Shown here one piece after another: positions 16,117 through 25,144 of a DNA stretch of 37,709 bases. The number at the start of each line of letters is the position of its first letter. Positions within the stretch are counted from its first letter, which is position 1. Position numbers and translations under genes: made by a program. Where the stretch lies: contig NZ_KV813662.1 in the NCBI RefSeq assembly GCF_001813675.1, positions 121,843 to 159,551 of the forward strand, written 5' to 3'. The stretch comes from Streptococcus sp. HMSC078D09 (GTDB lineage Bacteria; Bacillota; Bacilli; Lactobacillales; Streptococcaceae). The notes beneath the pieces are model-generated. The model saw only the letters and a list, made by a program, of their open reading frames with translations, was not told the origin of the DNA and ran no database searches.

Positions 16117-16770
16117 GTGAAAAACAAAATCTTATTAGGTTCTATGACGCTCCTATCTGCATTTATACTAGCAGCATGCGGAAATAGAGAAAAGAAAACA
16201 AACGAAACTACAGCAGCACCAACAACTGAAGTCACTAAAGAAACTACGGATGCACCAACGACAACAACTCAAACAACAACTCCTGGGTCTTCTTCTGGGG
16301 CAAAAGAAATATCCCTTGCAGATACTCAACGTATCGGAAATGAAAAATTTGGTTATATCAATATCCCTAAAGATTGGGTCGTACGCACTACTCGAAGTAG
16401 CAAAGCGCTCGAATATTTATCACCAGACAAAAACAATGCGTTAATAATGGATTCAAACACTAAAGATACTGTTAAACTTGGCCCCAACGAAACCTTTGAC
16501 GCAGAGTTACTTGCGAACCGTTTATATAGCTCATTCGGAAAACACAAAAATCGAACTAGTATAGAAGGTGTAAAAGCTATATTTGCCGGTGGGGACGCTT
16601 TCTTAATAAAAGTAACAGTTAAAGATGGGAGTACTTTATACGTATGGGTATTCCAAAAAGGAGATAAAGTATACACAATCATAATCCAAGGTTCAGAAGA
16701 TATGATTAAATCCTTAAGACCTGTTCTCGAGCAATCTTGGGGCCTAGATCCGAATACTCCGGGGAAATAA
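16117..16770 (+). CDS. Lipoprotein with Thr-rich linker and a PsbP/DcrB-like C-terminal domain
   Basis: This 217-residue surface lipoprotein starts at a GTG preceded by AAGGAGG. The signal peptide ends in the lipobox LAAC (Cys at residue 21). A linker of about 45 residues rich in Thr follows, then a compact domain from about residue 68 (GYINIPKDWVVR, later YVWVFQKGDKVYTIIIQG) that resembles PsbP/DcrB-like lipoprotein domains of unknown role. It stands alone behind its own promoter and terminator and is flanked by two copies of the 3' end of the VOC gene. That pattern suggests it was inserted, or that a duplication occurred here. Confidence 0.8.
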   Translation: MKNKILLGSMTLLSAFILAACGNREKKTNETTAAPTTEVTKETTDAPTTTTQTTTPGSSSGAKEISLADTQRIGNEKFGYINIPKDWVVRTTRSSKALEYLSPDKNNALIMDSNTKDTVKLGPNETFDAELLANRLYSSFGKHKNRTSIEGVKAIFAGGDAFLIKVTVKDGSTLYVWVFQKGDKVYTIIIQGSEDMIKSLRPVLEQSWGLDPNTPGK

Positions 16771-16784
16771 TCCTTAAAAAACTA

Positions 16785-16822
16785 AAAGAGACTAATCAAT
16801 GTGATTAGTCTCTTTCTTTTTT
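16785..16822. terminator. Bidirectional terminator between convergent lipoprotein and VOC genes
   Basis: A perfect 13-bp stem (AAAGAGACTAATC with GATTAGTCTCTTT) has a 5-nt loop. T-runs follow on both strands, so it can end transcription from either side. Confidence 0.92.
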
Positions 16823-16854
16823 TGTTTCTTTTTCTACTCTAGTGATCTATTTTC

Positions 16855-17241
16855 TTATTCACTAAATCTTAAAAAATAGCCATCTGGATCTAAAACTGCA
16901 AATTCATGAGGATAGATATAATGGTCGTCAACACGAAATTTTCTTTTAATTAATGGGCGATGAATAGGATAGTTGGCTTCTAACAATTTCTGATAGAGCC
17001 TAGGGACATCCTCTATACCAAAGGAGATGTTAATTCCTTGGCCAAATGGGTAGGTTAGTTCAGCTAATTCTTCAACTGTCCCCTCCTCTAGCATGAGCTG
17101 GCAATCTTCAAGAGACAGGAAGAGAAATTTTTCTTCTGGGCGCTCGTATTCGATGGTGAAACCGAGCAAATCACAGTAGAAGGAACGGGACTGTTCTATA
17201 TTCGAAACCATAAACTCGGGAATTACTGCATTGTAGTTCAT
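16855..17241 (-). CDS. VOC family (glyoxalase/bleomycin-resistance-like) protein
   Basis: This 128-residue protein has the paired beta-alpha-beta-beta-beta modules of the vicinal oxygen chelate fold: PEFMVSNIEQSRSFYCDLLG at the N-terminus, then INISFGIEDVPRLYQKLLEA, and EFAVLDPDGYFLRF at the end. Members include glyoxalases, dioxygenases and antibiotic-binding proteins; nothing here selects among them. It begins 11 nt after the exoA stop and is probably co-transcribed with exoA from the minus strand. Its last 30 codons are duplicated at 15924-16018. Confidence 0.85.
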   Translation of the reverse strand: MNYNAVIPEFMVSNIEQSRSFYCDLLGFTIEYERPEEKFLFLSLEDCQLMLEEGTVEELAELTYPFGQGINISFGIEDVPRLYQKLLEANYPIHRPLIKRKFRVDDHYIYPHEFAVLDPDGYFLRFSE

Positions 17242-17252
17242 AAAGAAAATCC

Positions 17253-18080
17253 TTATAATTCAATTTCCAAGACAATCGGTGTGTGGTCTTGGCGTGCGCC
17301 TGAGTCAATCATGTCTGATTTAGTAACCTTATCTGCAATGCGGTTTGAGGTTAACCAATAGTCGATTCTCCAGCCTGTATTGTTGATTTTTGAAGTCTTG
17401 CTGCGTTGTGCCCACCAAGTGTAACGCTCCGGTACATCTCCGTGGAGGTGGCGGAAGGTATCTGTAAAGCCTGCTGCTAAAAGGTTGGTAAAGCCTGCAC
17501 GTTCTTCGTCTGTGAAACCTGGTGAACGACGGTTGCTGGCAGGGTTGGCAAGGTCGATTTCCTTGTGGGCCACGTTGTAGTCTCCAGTAGCAAGGACAGG
17601 TTTTTCTTTGTCTAAGTCAGCCAAATATTCAGCATATTTGACATCCCATACTTGGCGTTCTGCTAGGCGTTTGAGGCCATCACCGGCATTAGGAGTATAG
17701 ACTTGTGTTACAAAGAAGCCATCAAATTCCAGAGTAATGATCCGGCCTTCCAAGTCCATGGTCGAAGGAGCACCGATCTCTGGGAAAGTCACAATAGGGG
17801 AGAGCTCTTTTTTGTAGAGGAACATAGTCCCAGCGTAGCCTTTACGAGCCGGCTCTTGAGAAGAACGCCAGGTGTTTTCATATTGCGGAAAGAGTTCCTC
17901 AAGAATTTCGAGGTGTTTTTTAGTAGGTCCTTTGGCGGATAACTTGGTTTCTTGAATGGCAATGATATCTGCATCCTCAGCGACCAAGGTTTGAAGGACT
18001 TCTTGAGAGAGTTTAGCACGTGCTGAATCGCTGGTCAATGCAGCATTAAGCGAGTCGATATTCCATGAAATGAGTTTCAT
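17253..18080 (-). CDS. exoA: Exodeoxyribonuclease III / AP endonuclease
   Basis: This 275-residue Mg-dependent DNA repair nuclease of the ExoIII/APE1 family matches the length of pneumococcal ExoA. Motifs in order are LISWNIDSLNAAL (Asn), IIAIQETKLS (metal-binding Glu), GRIITLEF, VYTPNAGDGLKRL, TGDYNVAHKEIDL (Asp and Asn), and RQDHTPIVLEIEL with the catalytic Asp-His. I start at 18080, after AAGGAAAC; an in-frame ATG seven codons upstream lacks a better site. It cleaves 5' of abasic sites and so complements the endonuclease III encoded at 12861. Confidence 0.95.
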   Translation of the reverse strand: MKLISWNIDSLNAALTSDSARAKLSQEVLQTLVAEDADIIAIQETKLSAKGPTKKHLEILEELFPQYENTWRSSQEPARKGYAGTMFLYKKELSPIVTFPEIGAPSTMDLEGRIITLEFDGFFVTQVYTPNAGDGLKRLAERQVWDVKYAEYLADLDKEKPVLATGDYNVAHKEIDLANPASNRRSPGFTDEERAGFTNLLAAGFTDTFRHLHGDVPERYTWWAQRSKTSKINNTGWRIDYWLTSNRIADKVTKSDMIDSGARQDHTPIVLEIEL

Positions 18081-18114
18081 TGTGTTTCCTTTTCTTGACA
18101 TAATTGATAGTTTT

Positions 18115-18123
18115 ATTATAACA
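18115..18123 (-). promoter_or_regulatory. exoA promoter (extended -10)
   Basis: On the minus strand TGT-TATAAT lies 34 bp upstream of the exoA start. It is divergent from the DUF3290 promoter. Confidence 0.6.
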
Positions 18124-18153
18124 AAATTTTAATAATTTTCTGATCACAATGCC

Positions 18154-18182
18154 TTGAAAGCTCTTGTGAAATCTATTATAAT
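18154..18182 (+). promoter_or_regulatory. Promoter of the DUF3290-DUF421 pair
   Basis: TTGAAA (18154-18159) and TATAAT (18177-18182) are separated by exactly 17 bp and lie 33 bp before the start codon. Confidence 0.85.
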
Positions 18183-18215
18183 AGATTGAATTCATTTGGG
18201 GAAAGGGAGTTCTTT

Positions 18216-18668
18216 ATGAAATTTTACTCTTATAACTATGTGTTGGGTCAGATCAGCCAGCAAAACTGGGTGACCATTGGGATCTCTGGTTTGCTCATTC
18301 TACTGACTGGTTTTTTTGCGGTGAAAGCCTATCGGGTTAAGCACGATAGCAAATTCCGTGAATTATCCATTATCTCGATTTTGACTCTGGTTGCAGTGGT
18401 CTTGATCGGCATCAGCAGTTTCCAAAATAGCCAAAGTAATAATGACCAATTTCAACGTTCTCTGCATTTTATTGAGGTCATCTCAAAGGAGTTGGATGTC
18501 AAAAAAGAAGACGTCTATGTCAATACTTCAGCAGCCACAGATGGGGCGATCCTGAAGGTTGGAGAGGTTTATTACCGAGCTATCGCAGGATCTGACCCAG
18601 ATAGCTACCTATTAGAAAAGATGGATCTGTATAAAACAGACGTGGAACTTGTGGAGGTGAACAAATGA
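18216..18668 (+). CDS. DUF3290 membrane protein
   Basis: This 150-residue protein has two N-terminal transmembrane helices (about residues 17-35 and 48-66) and a small extracytoplasmic or soluble domain. It matches DUF3290, a family of unknown function found next to DUF421 proteins in lactic acid bacteria. The ATG at 18216 is preceded by AAAGGGAG; an in-frame TTG 30 bp upstream lies too close to the promoter. The stop overlaps the DUF421 start by 4 bp, so the pair is translationally coupled and likely acts as a complex. Confidence 0.85.
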   Translation: MKFYSYNYVLGQISQQNWVTIGISGLLILLTGFFAVKAYRVKHDSKFRELSIISILTLVAVVLIGISSFQNSQSNNDQFQRSLHFIEVISKELDVKKEDVYVNTSAATDGAILKVGEVYYRAIAGSDPDSYLLEKMDLYKTDVELVEVNK

Positions 18669-19297
18669 TAGTAAATTTTTTAAACATCTTGATTAAATTA
18701 GCTTTGGGCTTGATTTCCTTGGTATTTGTCATCAATGTGACCGGGAAAGGAAACTTAGCACCAAATTCTGCAGTAGACCAGATACAGAACTTTGTTCTTG
18801 GGGGCATTATTGGTGGGGTCATCTACAATAGCTCCATTACCATTCTTCAATACATTGTGATTCTCTTAATGTGGACTATTTTGATCTTGCTCTTAAAATG
18901 GCTCAATACCAATGTTCGTTTTATGAAGCACTTGATTGATGGAAAACCAACTGTCATCATTAAAAATGGGAAACTGGATCCGGAAGCGTGTCGTTCCAAA
19001 GGACTTTCTGCTTCAGATGTTGCTTTGAAACTACGTGGACAAGGGATTTTTCAATTAAAAGATGTGAAGCGCGCTGTTATTGAACAAAATGGTCAATTGA
19101 TCGTTGTCCGTGCGGGGGATGAGAATCCTAAATACCCAATCATTATGGATGGTGTGGTTCAGCTTGAAATTTTGGAAACAATTGGGAAAAGTGAAGAGTG
19201 GTTGCTAGCTGAATTGGAAAAAGAAGGCTATGACAACGTTTTGGATATTTTCATTGCTGAGTATGACAAAGGAAAAATCAATGTTGTGACTTATTAG
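18665..19297 (+). CDS. DUF421 (YetF-like) membrane protein
   Basis: This 210-residue protein has three N-terminal transmembrane helices followed by a cytoplasmic two-lobed YetF domain (KPTVIIKNGKLDPEACRSKG, then GQGIFQLKDVKRAVIEQNGQ). YetF-family proteins are linked to envelope and spore stress in Bacillus, but the streptococcal role is unknown. It overlaps DUF3290 by 4 bp. The gap of 421 nt downstream holds two near-identical hairpins and the R1 repeat. Confidence 0.9.
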   Translation: MIVNFLNILIKLALGLISLVFVINVTGKGNLAPNSAVDQIQNFVLGGIIGGVIYNSSITILQYIVILLMWTILILLLKWLNTNVRFMKHLIDGKPTVIIKNGKLDPEACRSKGLSASDVALKLRGQGIFQLKDVKRAVIEQNGQLIVVRAGDENPKYPIIMDGVVQLEILETIGKSEEWLLAELEKEGYDNVLDIFIAEYDKGKINVVTY

Positions 19298-19303
19298 AAA
19301 AAA

Positions 19304-19327
19304 AGATTGGGCGAGCATGTCCAATCT
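19304..19327. terminator. Hairpin after DUF421, first copy (no T-run on the plus strand)
   Basis: The stem AGATTGG/CCAATCT encloses a GCGAGCATGT loop. On the plus strand no T-run follows. A near-identical hairpin with a T-run lies at 19585-19613, on the far side of the R1 repeat. Confidence 0.55.
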
Positions 19328-19352
19328 CAAATTGAAGACAAAATAGTCTTAA

Positions 19353-19488
19353 AAACTTTCCTTAGGTGAGTACGGACGTCAGCGAACTTCTACGAAGTTC
19401 CATGACTTAGTTTTGAACCTAAAGTTTCAAAACTCCCGAGTTCCTGAAACAATTGTGTTTCAGGAACTTTTCTCACGGCGGAAAGTTT
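19353..19488 (-). repeat. R1 repeat, copy 3 (complete, inverted)
   Basis: This element has terminal inverted repeats AAACTTTCC (19353-19361) and GGAAAGTTT (19480-19488). Read on the minus strand it matches copy 2 throughout, with the same spacing. The variable hairpin is GTTCCTGAAAC/GTTTCAGGAAC in place of GCGCTTGAAAC/GTTTCAAGCGC, with both arms changed. The last hairpin is GAACTTC-GTA-GAAGTTC. It points against the flanking genes, whereas copy 2 points with them. Confidence 0.85.
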
Positions 19489-19584
19489 CGACATATGCTT
19501 GAATAAGCTTAAAAATTAAAAATCAATATTTTTTCAACCACCTCACATAAGGTTGTACATGTAAAAAAGTTTGTGTTAATTTCA

Positions 19585-19613
19585 AGATTGGGCGAGCAGG
19601 TCCAATCTTTTTT
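19585..19613 (+). terminator. Hairpin after R1 copy 3, second copy, with T-run
   Basis: The stem AGATTGG/CCAATCT encloses a GCGAGCAGGT loop and is followed by TTTTTT. It differs from the hairpin at 19304 by one loop base, so it looks like a duplicated terminator placed on the other side of the R1 element. Confidence 0.8.
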
Positions 19614-19648
19614 CTTCATAAAATTCCAGGAAAGGTCCCTTCCTTTTC

Positions 19649-19677
19649 TTGAGATACTCTTGGAAAAATAGTAAAAT
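19649..19677 (+). promoter_or_regulatory. pbp2B promoter
   Basis: TTGAGA (19649-19654) and TAAAAT (19672-19677) are 17 bp apart, about 40 bp upstream of the start codon. Confidence 0.7.
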
Positions 19678-19718
19678 GGAAGGTAAGTGTTGATTAGAAA
19701 AGAAGGATAGAACATTTC

Positions 19719-21770
19719 ATGAAGAAGAAAATACGGAAGTTTGAGAATCATTCGATAACACGCAGACTCTATCTGCTGTTTAGTTTGATTTGCCTTCTTT
19801 TTTTGGTTCTGATTGCCCGACTTGGCTATATGCAGATCTCTCACCAAGCCTACTATACGGATAAATTGGCAAAAGCTACCAAAAAGACGGTCAAACAAGG
19901 GAGTGTGCGAGGGCAAATCTATGATGCTTCTGGTAAGCCCTTGGTGGAAAATGTGGGAAAACAAGTCTTGACCTTTACGCGGGATCGTAAAATGACGGCC
20001 CAAGAAATGCGAGAGACAGCTGGAAAACTCTTGCAGTATGTCGATGTAGAAAATCCTCAAGTGACCGAACGGCAAGAAGTGGATTACTATCTAGCCAATA
20101 CCAAAGTCTACCAAGAGGTCGTAGAGCACCTGCCTGAGAAAAAGAAATTTGATACTGATGGCAATCGTCTACCAGAAGCTAAAATCTATCAAGCGGCAGT
20201 GGACAGCATTGACCCTTCAAAACTCGGTTACACAGATGATGAGAAAAAGATTATCTATCTTTATAGCCAAATGAATGCTGTGGAAAATTTTGCGACGGGG
20301 ATTATTTCGACGCAAGCACTAGGAGCTGAGCAGATTGCGACCATCGCGGCTGACAGTCAGGACCTTCCTGGAATTGCGATCACGACCAGCTGGGACCGCA
20401 AGGTTTTGGATACTCCTTTAGCTTCTATCATCGGAACGGTTTCGACTGAGCAGGCAGGACTTCCAGCAGAAGAAGTCGAGGAATATGTCAAAAAAGGTTA
20501 TGCCCTCAATGACCGGGTTGGAACATCTTATCTCGAAAAGGAATACGAAAACGTCCTTCAAGGAAAACGCAGTGAAAAAGAAATTCTCCTGGATAAAAAT
20601 GGCAACATGGATAAAGTGGTAGACATTTCAAAAGGAGCTAAGGGAGAAAACCTCAAGCTCTCGATTGACTTAGATTTCCAAAAAGGGGTGGAAGATATTC
20701 TCCGCTCTGCCTTTAGCGCAGAGTTGCAAGCTGGAAATGCGACCTACTCCGAAGGTGTCTATGCTGTAGCCCTTGAGCCTGATACAGGGAAAGTCCTTGC
20801 CATGGCAGGGATCAAACACCAGGCTGGTAGTCAAGATTTATCAACCGATGCTTTGGGAACAGTCACCAATGTTTTCGTCCCAGGATCGGTCGTTAAAGGA
20901 GCAACCTTGACTTCAGGATGGGAAAATGGTGCCATTTCCGGCAATCAGGTACTGACCGATCAGCCCATTGTTTTTGCAGGATCAGCTCCTATCAATTCTT
21001 GGTTTACCCAATACGGCAGTCGCTCCATCAATGCAGTAGAAGCTTTGGAATATTCTTCTAATACCTACATGGTCCAGATTGCTCTTAAGATGATGGGGCA
21101 ACCCTACACTCCCAATATGACCTTACAAGTGGATCAGGTGGACCCTGCTATGAAAAAATTGCGTTCTACTTTTGCAGAGTATGGTCTTGGAACATCAACG
21201 GGGATTGACCTTCCCAATGAATCGACTGGTTTTATTCCAAAAGACTACACAGTCGGCAATTATTTGACCAATGCCTTTGGCCAGTTTGACAACTATACAC
21301 CGATGCAATTGGCCCAGTATGCGGCAACCGTTGCAAATGATGGGAAGAGGGTGAGTCCTCATGTCGTCGAAGGCATCTATGACAATAATGATCAAGGGGG
21401 CCTTGGTCAGTTGAAAAAAGCGATCGAAACCAAGGAGCTCAATCAGGTCCATATCTCAGCGGAGGACATGGCCTTGATCAAGCAAGGGTTCTATCAGGTT
21501 GCGAATGGTACGAGTGGGTTGACGACAGGGAAAACTGTTGGTCAAGGTGCCAGTGTCTCCATTAGTGCCAAGACAGGTACGGCCGAAACCACAGTCGATG
21601 GAGGCAAACAAGCCATTAATACCAATGTGGTGGCTTATGCACCGTCAAACAATCCAAAGATTGCAGTAGCAGTGGTTTTTCCACATAATACCAATCTACA
21701 AGCGACGGTCAGTCATTCCATTACGCGCGACATTATTAATTTATACAATCAGAAACACCCCATGAATTAG
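19719..21770 (+). CDS. pbp2B: Penicillin-binding protein 2B (class B transpeptidase)
   Basis: PBP2B cross-links peptidoglycan during peripheral growth and is a main beta-lactam target in streptococci. The 683-residue protein has a short cytoplasmic tail, one transmembrane anchor (about residues 17-39), a dimerisation or pedestal domain and a transpeptidase domain. Active-site motifs are visible at the expected spacing: SVVK (Ser390), SSN (446-448) and KTG (618-620). Around the motifs I see no obvious mosaic block, but resistance cannot be judged without alignment. recR follows after 10 nt. The order pbp2B-recR-ddl-murF is standard for the genus. The gene is also called penA. Confidence 0.97.
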   Translation: MKKKIRKFENHSITRRLYLLFSLICLLFLVLIARLGYMQISHQAYYTDKLAKATKKTVKQGSVRGQIYDASGKPLVENVGKQVLTFTRDRKMTAQEMRETAGKLLQYVDVENPQVTERQEVDYYLANTKVYQEVVEHLPEKKKFDTDGNRLPEAKIYQAAVDSIDPSKLGYTDDEKKIIYLYSQMNAVENFATGIISTQALGAEQIATIAADSQDLPGIAITTSWDRKVLDTPLASIIGTVSTEQAGLPAEEVEEYVKKGYALNDRVGTSYLEKEYENVLQGKRSEKEILLDKNGNMDKVVDISKGAKGENLKLSIDLDFQKGVEDILRSAFSAELQAGNATYSEGVYAVALEPDTGKVLAMAGIKHQAGSQDLSTDALGTVTNVFVPGSVVKGATLTSGWENGAISGNQVLTDQPIVFAGSAPINSWFTQYGSRSINAVEALEYSSNTYMVQIALKMMGQPYTPNMTLQVDQVDPAMKKLRSTFAEYGLGTSTGIDLPNESTGFIPKDYTVGNYLTNAFGQFDNYTPMQLAQYAATVANDGKRVSPHVVEGIYDNNDQGGLGQLKKAIETKELNQVHISAEDMALIKQGFYQVANGTSGLTTGKTVGQGASVSISAKTGTAETTVDGGKQAINTNVVAYAPSNNPKIAVAVVFPHNTNLQATVSHSITRDIINLYNQKHPMN

Positions 21771-21780
21771 AGAGGAAACT

Positions 21781-22377
21781 ATGCTTTATCCAGCACCTAT
21801 TGCAAAATTAATTGACAGCTATTCGAAGTTGCCAGGAATTGGGATCAAAACAGCGACTCGTCTGGCTTTTTACACCATTGGTATGTCAGATGATGATGTG
21901 AATGAATTTGCCAAAAACTTACTGAATGCCAAGCGTGAGCTAGGGTATTGCAGTATTTGTGGCAATTTAACCGATGAAGAAACCTGCGAGATTTGTCGAG
22001 ATGAAACGCGGGATCCATCCCTCATACTTGTTGTAGAAGATAGCCGGGATGTATCTGCTATGGAAAATATCCAGGAATACCATGGCCGTTACCATGTCTT
22101 GCATGGCTTGATCTCGCCCATGAATGGCGTGGGACCCGATGATATCAATCTCAAGAGTTTGATTAGTCGCTTGATGGATGGAACAGTCACAGAGGTCATT
22201 GTTGCGACCAATGCGACAGCAGACGGGGAAGCAACATCTATGTATATCTCGCGCATGCTCAAGCCAGCAGGGATCAAAGTGACACGTTTGGCACGTGGTC
22301 TGGCAGTTGGAGCCGATATCGAGTATGCGGACGAAGTGACCTTGCTTCGCGCGATTGAAAATCGGACAGAATTATAA
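21781..22377 (+). CDS. recR: Recombination protein RecR
   Basis: RecR works with RecO and RecF to load RecA at gaps. The 198-residue protein has the family length: an N-terminal helix-hairpin-helix ([17 protein letters not shown]), a four-Cys zinc finger (CSICG and CEIC), and a Toprim domain ([14 protein letters not shown], then [15 protein letters not shown]). It lies 10 nt after pbp2B and probably shares its transcript. Confidence 0.97.
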   Translation: MLYPAPIAKLIDSYSKLPGIGIKTATRLAFYTIGMSDDDVNEFAKNLLNAKRELGYCSICGNLTDEETCEICRDETRDPSLILVVEDSRDVSAMENIQEYHGRYHVLHGLISPMNGVGPDDINLKSLISRLMDGTVTEVIVATNATADGEATSMYISRMLKPAGIKVTRLARGLAVGADIEYADEVTLLRAIENRTEL

Positions 22378-22406
22378 GAGAAGTTCTTTCGAAAGGGCTA
22401 TCATTG

Positions 22407-22415
22407 TGGTATACT
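22407..22415 (+). promoter_or_regulatory. ddl promoter (extended -10)
   Basis: TGG-TATACT lies 38 bp upstream of the ddl start. The -35 region is weak. Confidence 0.6.
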
Positions 22416-22453
22416 ATCAAGTAAGAAATCAAGGGAACAATTAGGGAGAAACT

Positions 22454-23500
22454 ATGAGTAAACAAGACTTAATCCTGTTGTATGGTGGACGTAGTGCAGA
22501 ACGTGAAGTATCTGTTCTTTCAGCAGAAAGCGTGATGCGCGCGATTGATTACCAAGCATTTTCGGTTCAAACCTACTTTATTACGCAGTCAGGAGACTTC
22601 ATCCAGACGCAAGCTTTTGAAGAGAAACCAGCGGATGATGAGAAATTGATGACCAATGAGACAGTGGACTGGTCTAAAAAAGTGGCACCATCTGCGATTT
22701 ACAAGGAAGGAGCAGTAGTCTTTCCAGTTCTTCATGGACCAATGGGAGAAGATGGTTCCATTCAAGGCTTCTTAGAAGTCTTGAAGATGCCTTATGTCGG
22801 CTGTGGTATCCTGGCTTCTAGTGTGGCCATGGACAAGATTACCACCAAACGGGTTTTGGAATCTGCAGGGATTCCACAAGTTCCTTATGTAGCTGTAGTG
22901 GAAGGCGATGACATTGATGAGAAAATTGCTGCAATTGAAGCCACTCTCTCTTATCCTGTCTTTACCAAACCATCCAATATGGGTTCTAGCGTAGGAATTT
23001 CAAAATCTGAAAACCAAACAGAGCTTCGGGCTGCTCTCGAATTGGCCTTCAAGTACGATAGCCGTGTCTTGGTAGAACAAGGAGTCAATGCGCGTGAGAT
23101 CGAAGTTGGACTTCTTGGAAACTATGATGTGAAGAGCACCTTGCCAGGTGAAGTTGTGAAAGATGTGGCCTTCTATGATTATGATGCCAAATACATCGAC
23201 AATAAAATTACCATGGCTATTCCGGCTCAATTGGACCCTGAGGTTGTGAAAATCATGAGGACCAACGCAGAAAAAGCCTTTCGTGCGATCGGTGGTCTAG
23301 GTTTAGCGCGTTGTGATTTCTTCTATACCGATAAAGGAGAGATCTTCTTAAACGAACTCAATACTATGCCTGGATTTACCCAATGGTCTATGTATCCTCT
23401 GCTTTGGGACAATATGGGACTCAACTATACAGATTTGATCACCAAGTTAGTAGAGCTTGGAAAAGAAGTCTTCCAAAAACACGAAGCGCATTTGTTGTAA
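22454..23500 (+). CDS. ddl: D-alanine--D-alanine ligase
   Basis: Ddl joins two D-alanines using ATP to make the dipeptide that MurF adds to the peptidoglycan precursor. The 348-residue ATP-grasp enzyme shows [18 protein letters not shown] N-terminal residues ([15 protein letters not shown]), [28 protein letters not shown] in the ATP-binding loop, and [12 protein letters not shown] with metal ligands at the end. The Tyr of the omega-loop lies near [10 protein letters not shown]. The gene precedes murF, whose enzyme uses its product. An R2 repeat follows and probably terminates part of the transcription. Confidence 0.97.
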   Translation: MSKQDLILLYGGRSAEREVSVLSAESVMRAIDYQAFSVQTYFITQSGDFIQTQAFEEKPADDEKLMTNETVDWSKKVAPSAIYKEGAVVFPVLHGPMGEDGSIQGFLEVLKMPYVGCGILASSVAMDKITTKRVLESAGIPQVPYVAVVEGDDIDEKIAAIEATLSYPVFTKPSNMGSSVGISKSENQTELRAALELAFKYDSRVLVEQGVNAREIEVGLLGNYDVKSTLPGEVVKDVAFYDYDAKYIDNKITMAIPAQLDPEVVKIMRTNAEKAFRAIGGLGLARCDFFYTDKGEIFLNELNTMPGFTQWSMYPLLWDNMGLNYTDLITKLVELGKEVFQKHEAHLL

Positions 23501-23506
23501 GAAAAG

Positions 23507-23687
23507 AGAGAGTGGGACAGAAATCGGTAATTCGTTAGAATTCGATTTCGTCGTCCCACCTCCGCACAGTTGAGTAGGGCTGTAAAAGCTGATGAAATCA
23601 GCGTAGTAGAGCCCACTCAACCACTGGTCTTGCTCGACAATCCTAAAACAATCAAGAGGCTAGGACTTCTGTCCCAGCCACTTTTTT
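23507..23687 (+). repeat. R2 repeat, copy 2 (full length, short core)
   Basis: The left end AGAGTGGGACAGAAATCGG and its partner CGATTTCGTCGTCCCAC form a long hairpin. The right end GGCTAGGAC/GTCCCAGCC forms another, followed by a T-run. The middle holds GCTGATGAAATCAGC, a small hairpin, and differs from the boxB-like core of copy 1. An open frame upstream of murF runs through this repeat but is not coding. Confidence 0.85.
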
Positions 23688-23701
23688 TGTGGTCTAGAAT
23701 A

Positions 23702-23710
23702 TGGTATAAT
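23702..23710 (+). promoter_or_regulatory. murF promoter (extended -10)
   Basis: TGG-TATAAT lies 15 bp beyond the R2 repeat and about 64 bp upstream of the murF start. Confidence 0.7.
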
Positions 23711-23773
23711 GAGAAGAATTTGATAGGAGCGTCCAAATTTTTGAAGACGCTACGGAGAACTGAGGAGTTGGAT

Positions 23774-25144
23774 ATGAATCTCACATTACATGAAGTTGCT
23801 CATCTAGTACATGCAAAAAATGATATCAGCCAATTTGAAGATGTGGCCCTCGTCAAGCCGGAATTTGACAGTCGTTTGATTGGGCCTGGAGACCTGTTTG
23901 TTCCTTTAAAGGGAGCGCGTGATGGTCATGACTTTATTGAGACTGCTTTTGAAAATGGAGCCGTAGCCACTTTTTCAGAGAAAGTGATCGAAGGCCACCC
24001 TTATATTTTGGTGGAAGATGTGCTGAGCGCTTTTCAAACACTAGCTGCAGCCTATCTTCAAAAGACAAAAGTAGATGTTTTTGCAGTAACGGGGTCAAAT
24101 GGTAAAACCACCACAAAAGATATGTTGGCACAGCTTTTGTCCACCACCTACCTGACCTATAAAACACAAGGAAACTATAATAACGAAATTGGTCTTCCTT
24201 ATACGGTTTTGCATATGCCAGAAGGGACAGACAAACTGGTCCTTGAAATGGGGCAAGACCATCTAGGAGATATCCATCTCTTGTCAGAACTGGCGCATCC
24301 AAAAGCTGCTATTGTCACCTTGATTGGGGAAGCCCATTTGGAATTCTTTAAAGATCGAAGTGAGATCGCAAAAGGAAAACTCCAGATTGCGGATGGCATG
24401 CCAGAAGGTGGTCTTCTGGTAGTTCCAGCTGATCCGATCGTCGATGCCTACCTTCCTGAAAATCAAACAGTCGTTCGCTTTGGTCCAGACGAGGAGATTT
24501 TTATTACCGAGTTAATCGAGCGAAAGGATAGCTTAACTTTCCGAGCGAATTTCTTAGAAGAAGCGATTGATCTTCCGGTAACAGGAAAATACAATGCGAC
24601 CAATGCTATGATCGCAGCTTATGTTGCTTTGAAAGAAGGAGTGAGTGAGGCTGCGATTCGTGATAGTTTTGAAACCTTGCAATTAACGCGCAACCGGACA
24701 GAATGGAAGAAGGCCAGTAACGGAGCGGATATCCTATCCGATGTCTACAATGCCAATCCAACGGCTATGCGCCTAATCTTAGAAACTTTCTCGACTATTC
24801 CTGCTAATCCAAATGGTCGAAAATTAGCTGTCCTGGCAGATATGAAAGAACTAGGGGAGCAATCTATTGATCTACACAACCAAATGATTCTCAGCCTCTC
24901 GCCAGATGTCTTGGATACGGTTATTTTCTACGGCCAAGACATTGCGGGATTGGCTCAATTAGCGAGTCAGATGTTCCCACTCGGACATGTCTATTATTTC
25001 AAGAAGACAGCTGAGGAAGATCAGTTTGAGGACATGGTCAAACAAGTCAAGGAAAGCTTGAAAGAGCAAGACCAAATCCTTATCAAGGGAAGCAATTCCA
25101 TGAATCTAGCCAAATTAGTAGAGGAATTGGAGAATGGTAAGTAA
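23774..25144 (+). CDS. murF: UDP-N-acetylmuramoyl-tripeptide--D-alanyl-D-alanine ligase
   Basis: MurF adds D-Ala-D-Ala to the UDP-muramyl tripeptide, the last cytoplasmic step of the precursor. The 456-residue protein has the Mur ligase plan: an N-terminal UDP-binding domain, the ATP loop TGSNGKTTTK (residues 106-115), QGNYNNEIGLP, and the C-terminal domain with DVYNANPTAM. I start at 23774 behind GAGGAG. A longer in-frame reading from 23570 runs through the R2 repeat and across the promoter, so it is rejected. The next gene overlaps the end by 11 bp. Confidence 0.97.
   Translation: MNLTLHEVAHLVHAKNDISQFEDVALVKPEFDSRLIGPGDLFVPLKGARDGHDFIETAFENGAVATFSEKVIEGHPYILVEDVLSAFQTLAAAYLQKTKVDVFAVTGSNGKTTTKDMLAQLLSTTYLTYKTQGNYNNEIGLPYTVLHMPEGTDKLVLEMGQDHLGDIHLLSELAHPKAAIVTLIGEAHLEFFKDRSEIAKGKLQIADGMPEGGLLVVPADPIVDAYLPENQTVVRFGPDEEIFITELIERKDSLTFRANFLEEAIDLPVTGKYNATNAMIAAYVALKEGVSEAAIRDSFETLQLTRNRTEWKKASNGADILSDVYNANPTAMRLILETFSTIPANPNGRKLAVLADMKELGEQSIDLHNQMILSLSPDVLDTVIFYGQDIAGLAQLASQMFPLGHVYYFKKTAEEDQFEDMVKQVKESLKEQDQILIKGSNSMNLAKLVEELENGK

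Noticed and set aside
18134..18148. CodY-like box AATTTTCTGATCACA between exoA and DUF3290
   Set aside because: Four of fifteen positions differ from the CodY consensus and the DNA is AT-rich, so the match is not convincing.
23570..23773. N-terminal extension of murF
   Set aside because: The frame is open, but it passes through the R2 repeat and the extended -10 promoter. The standard MurF start at 23774 has GAGGAG before it.
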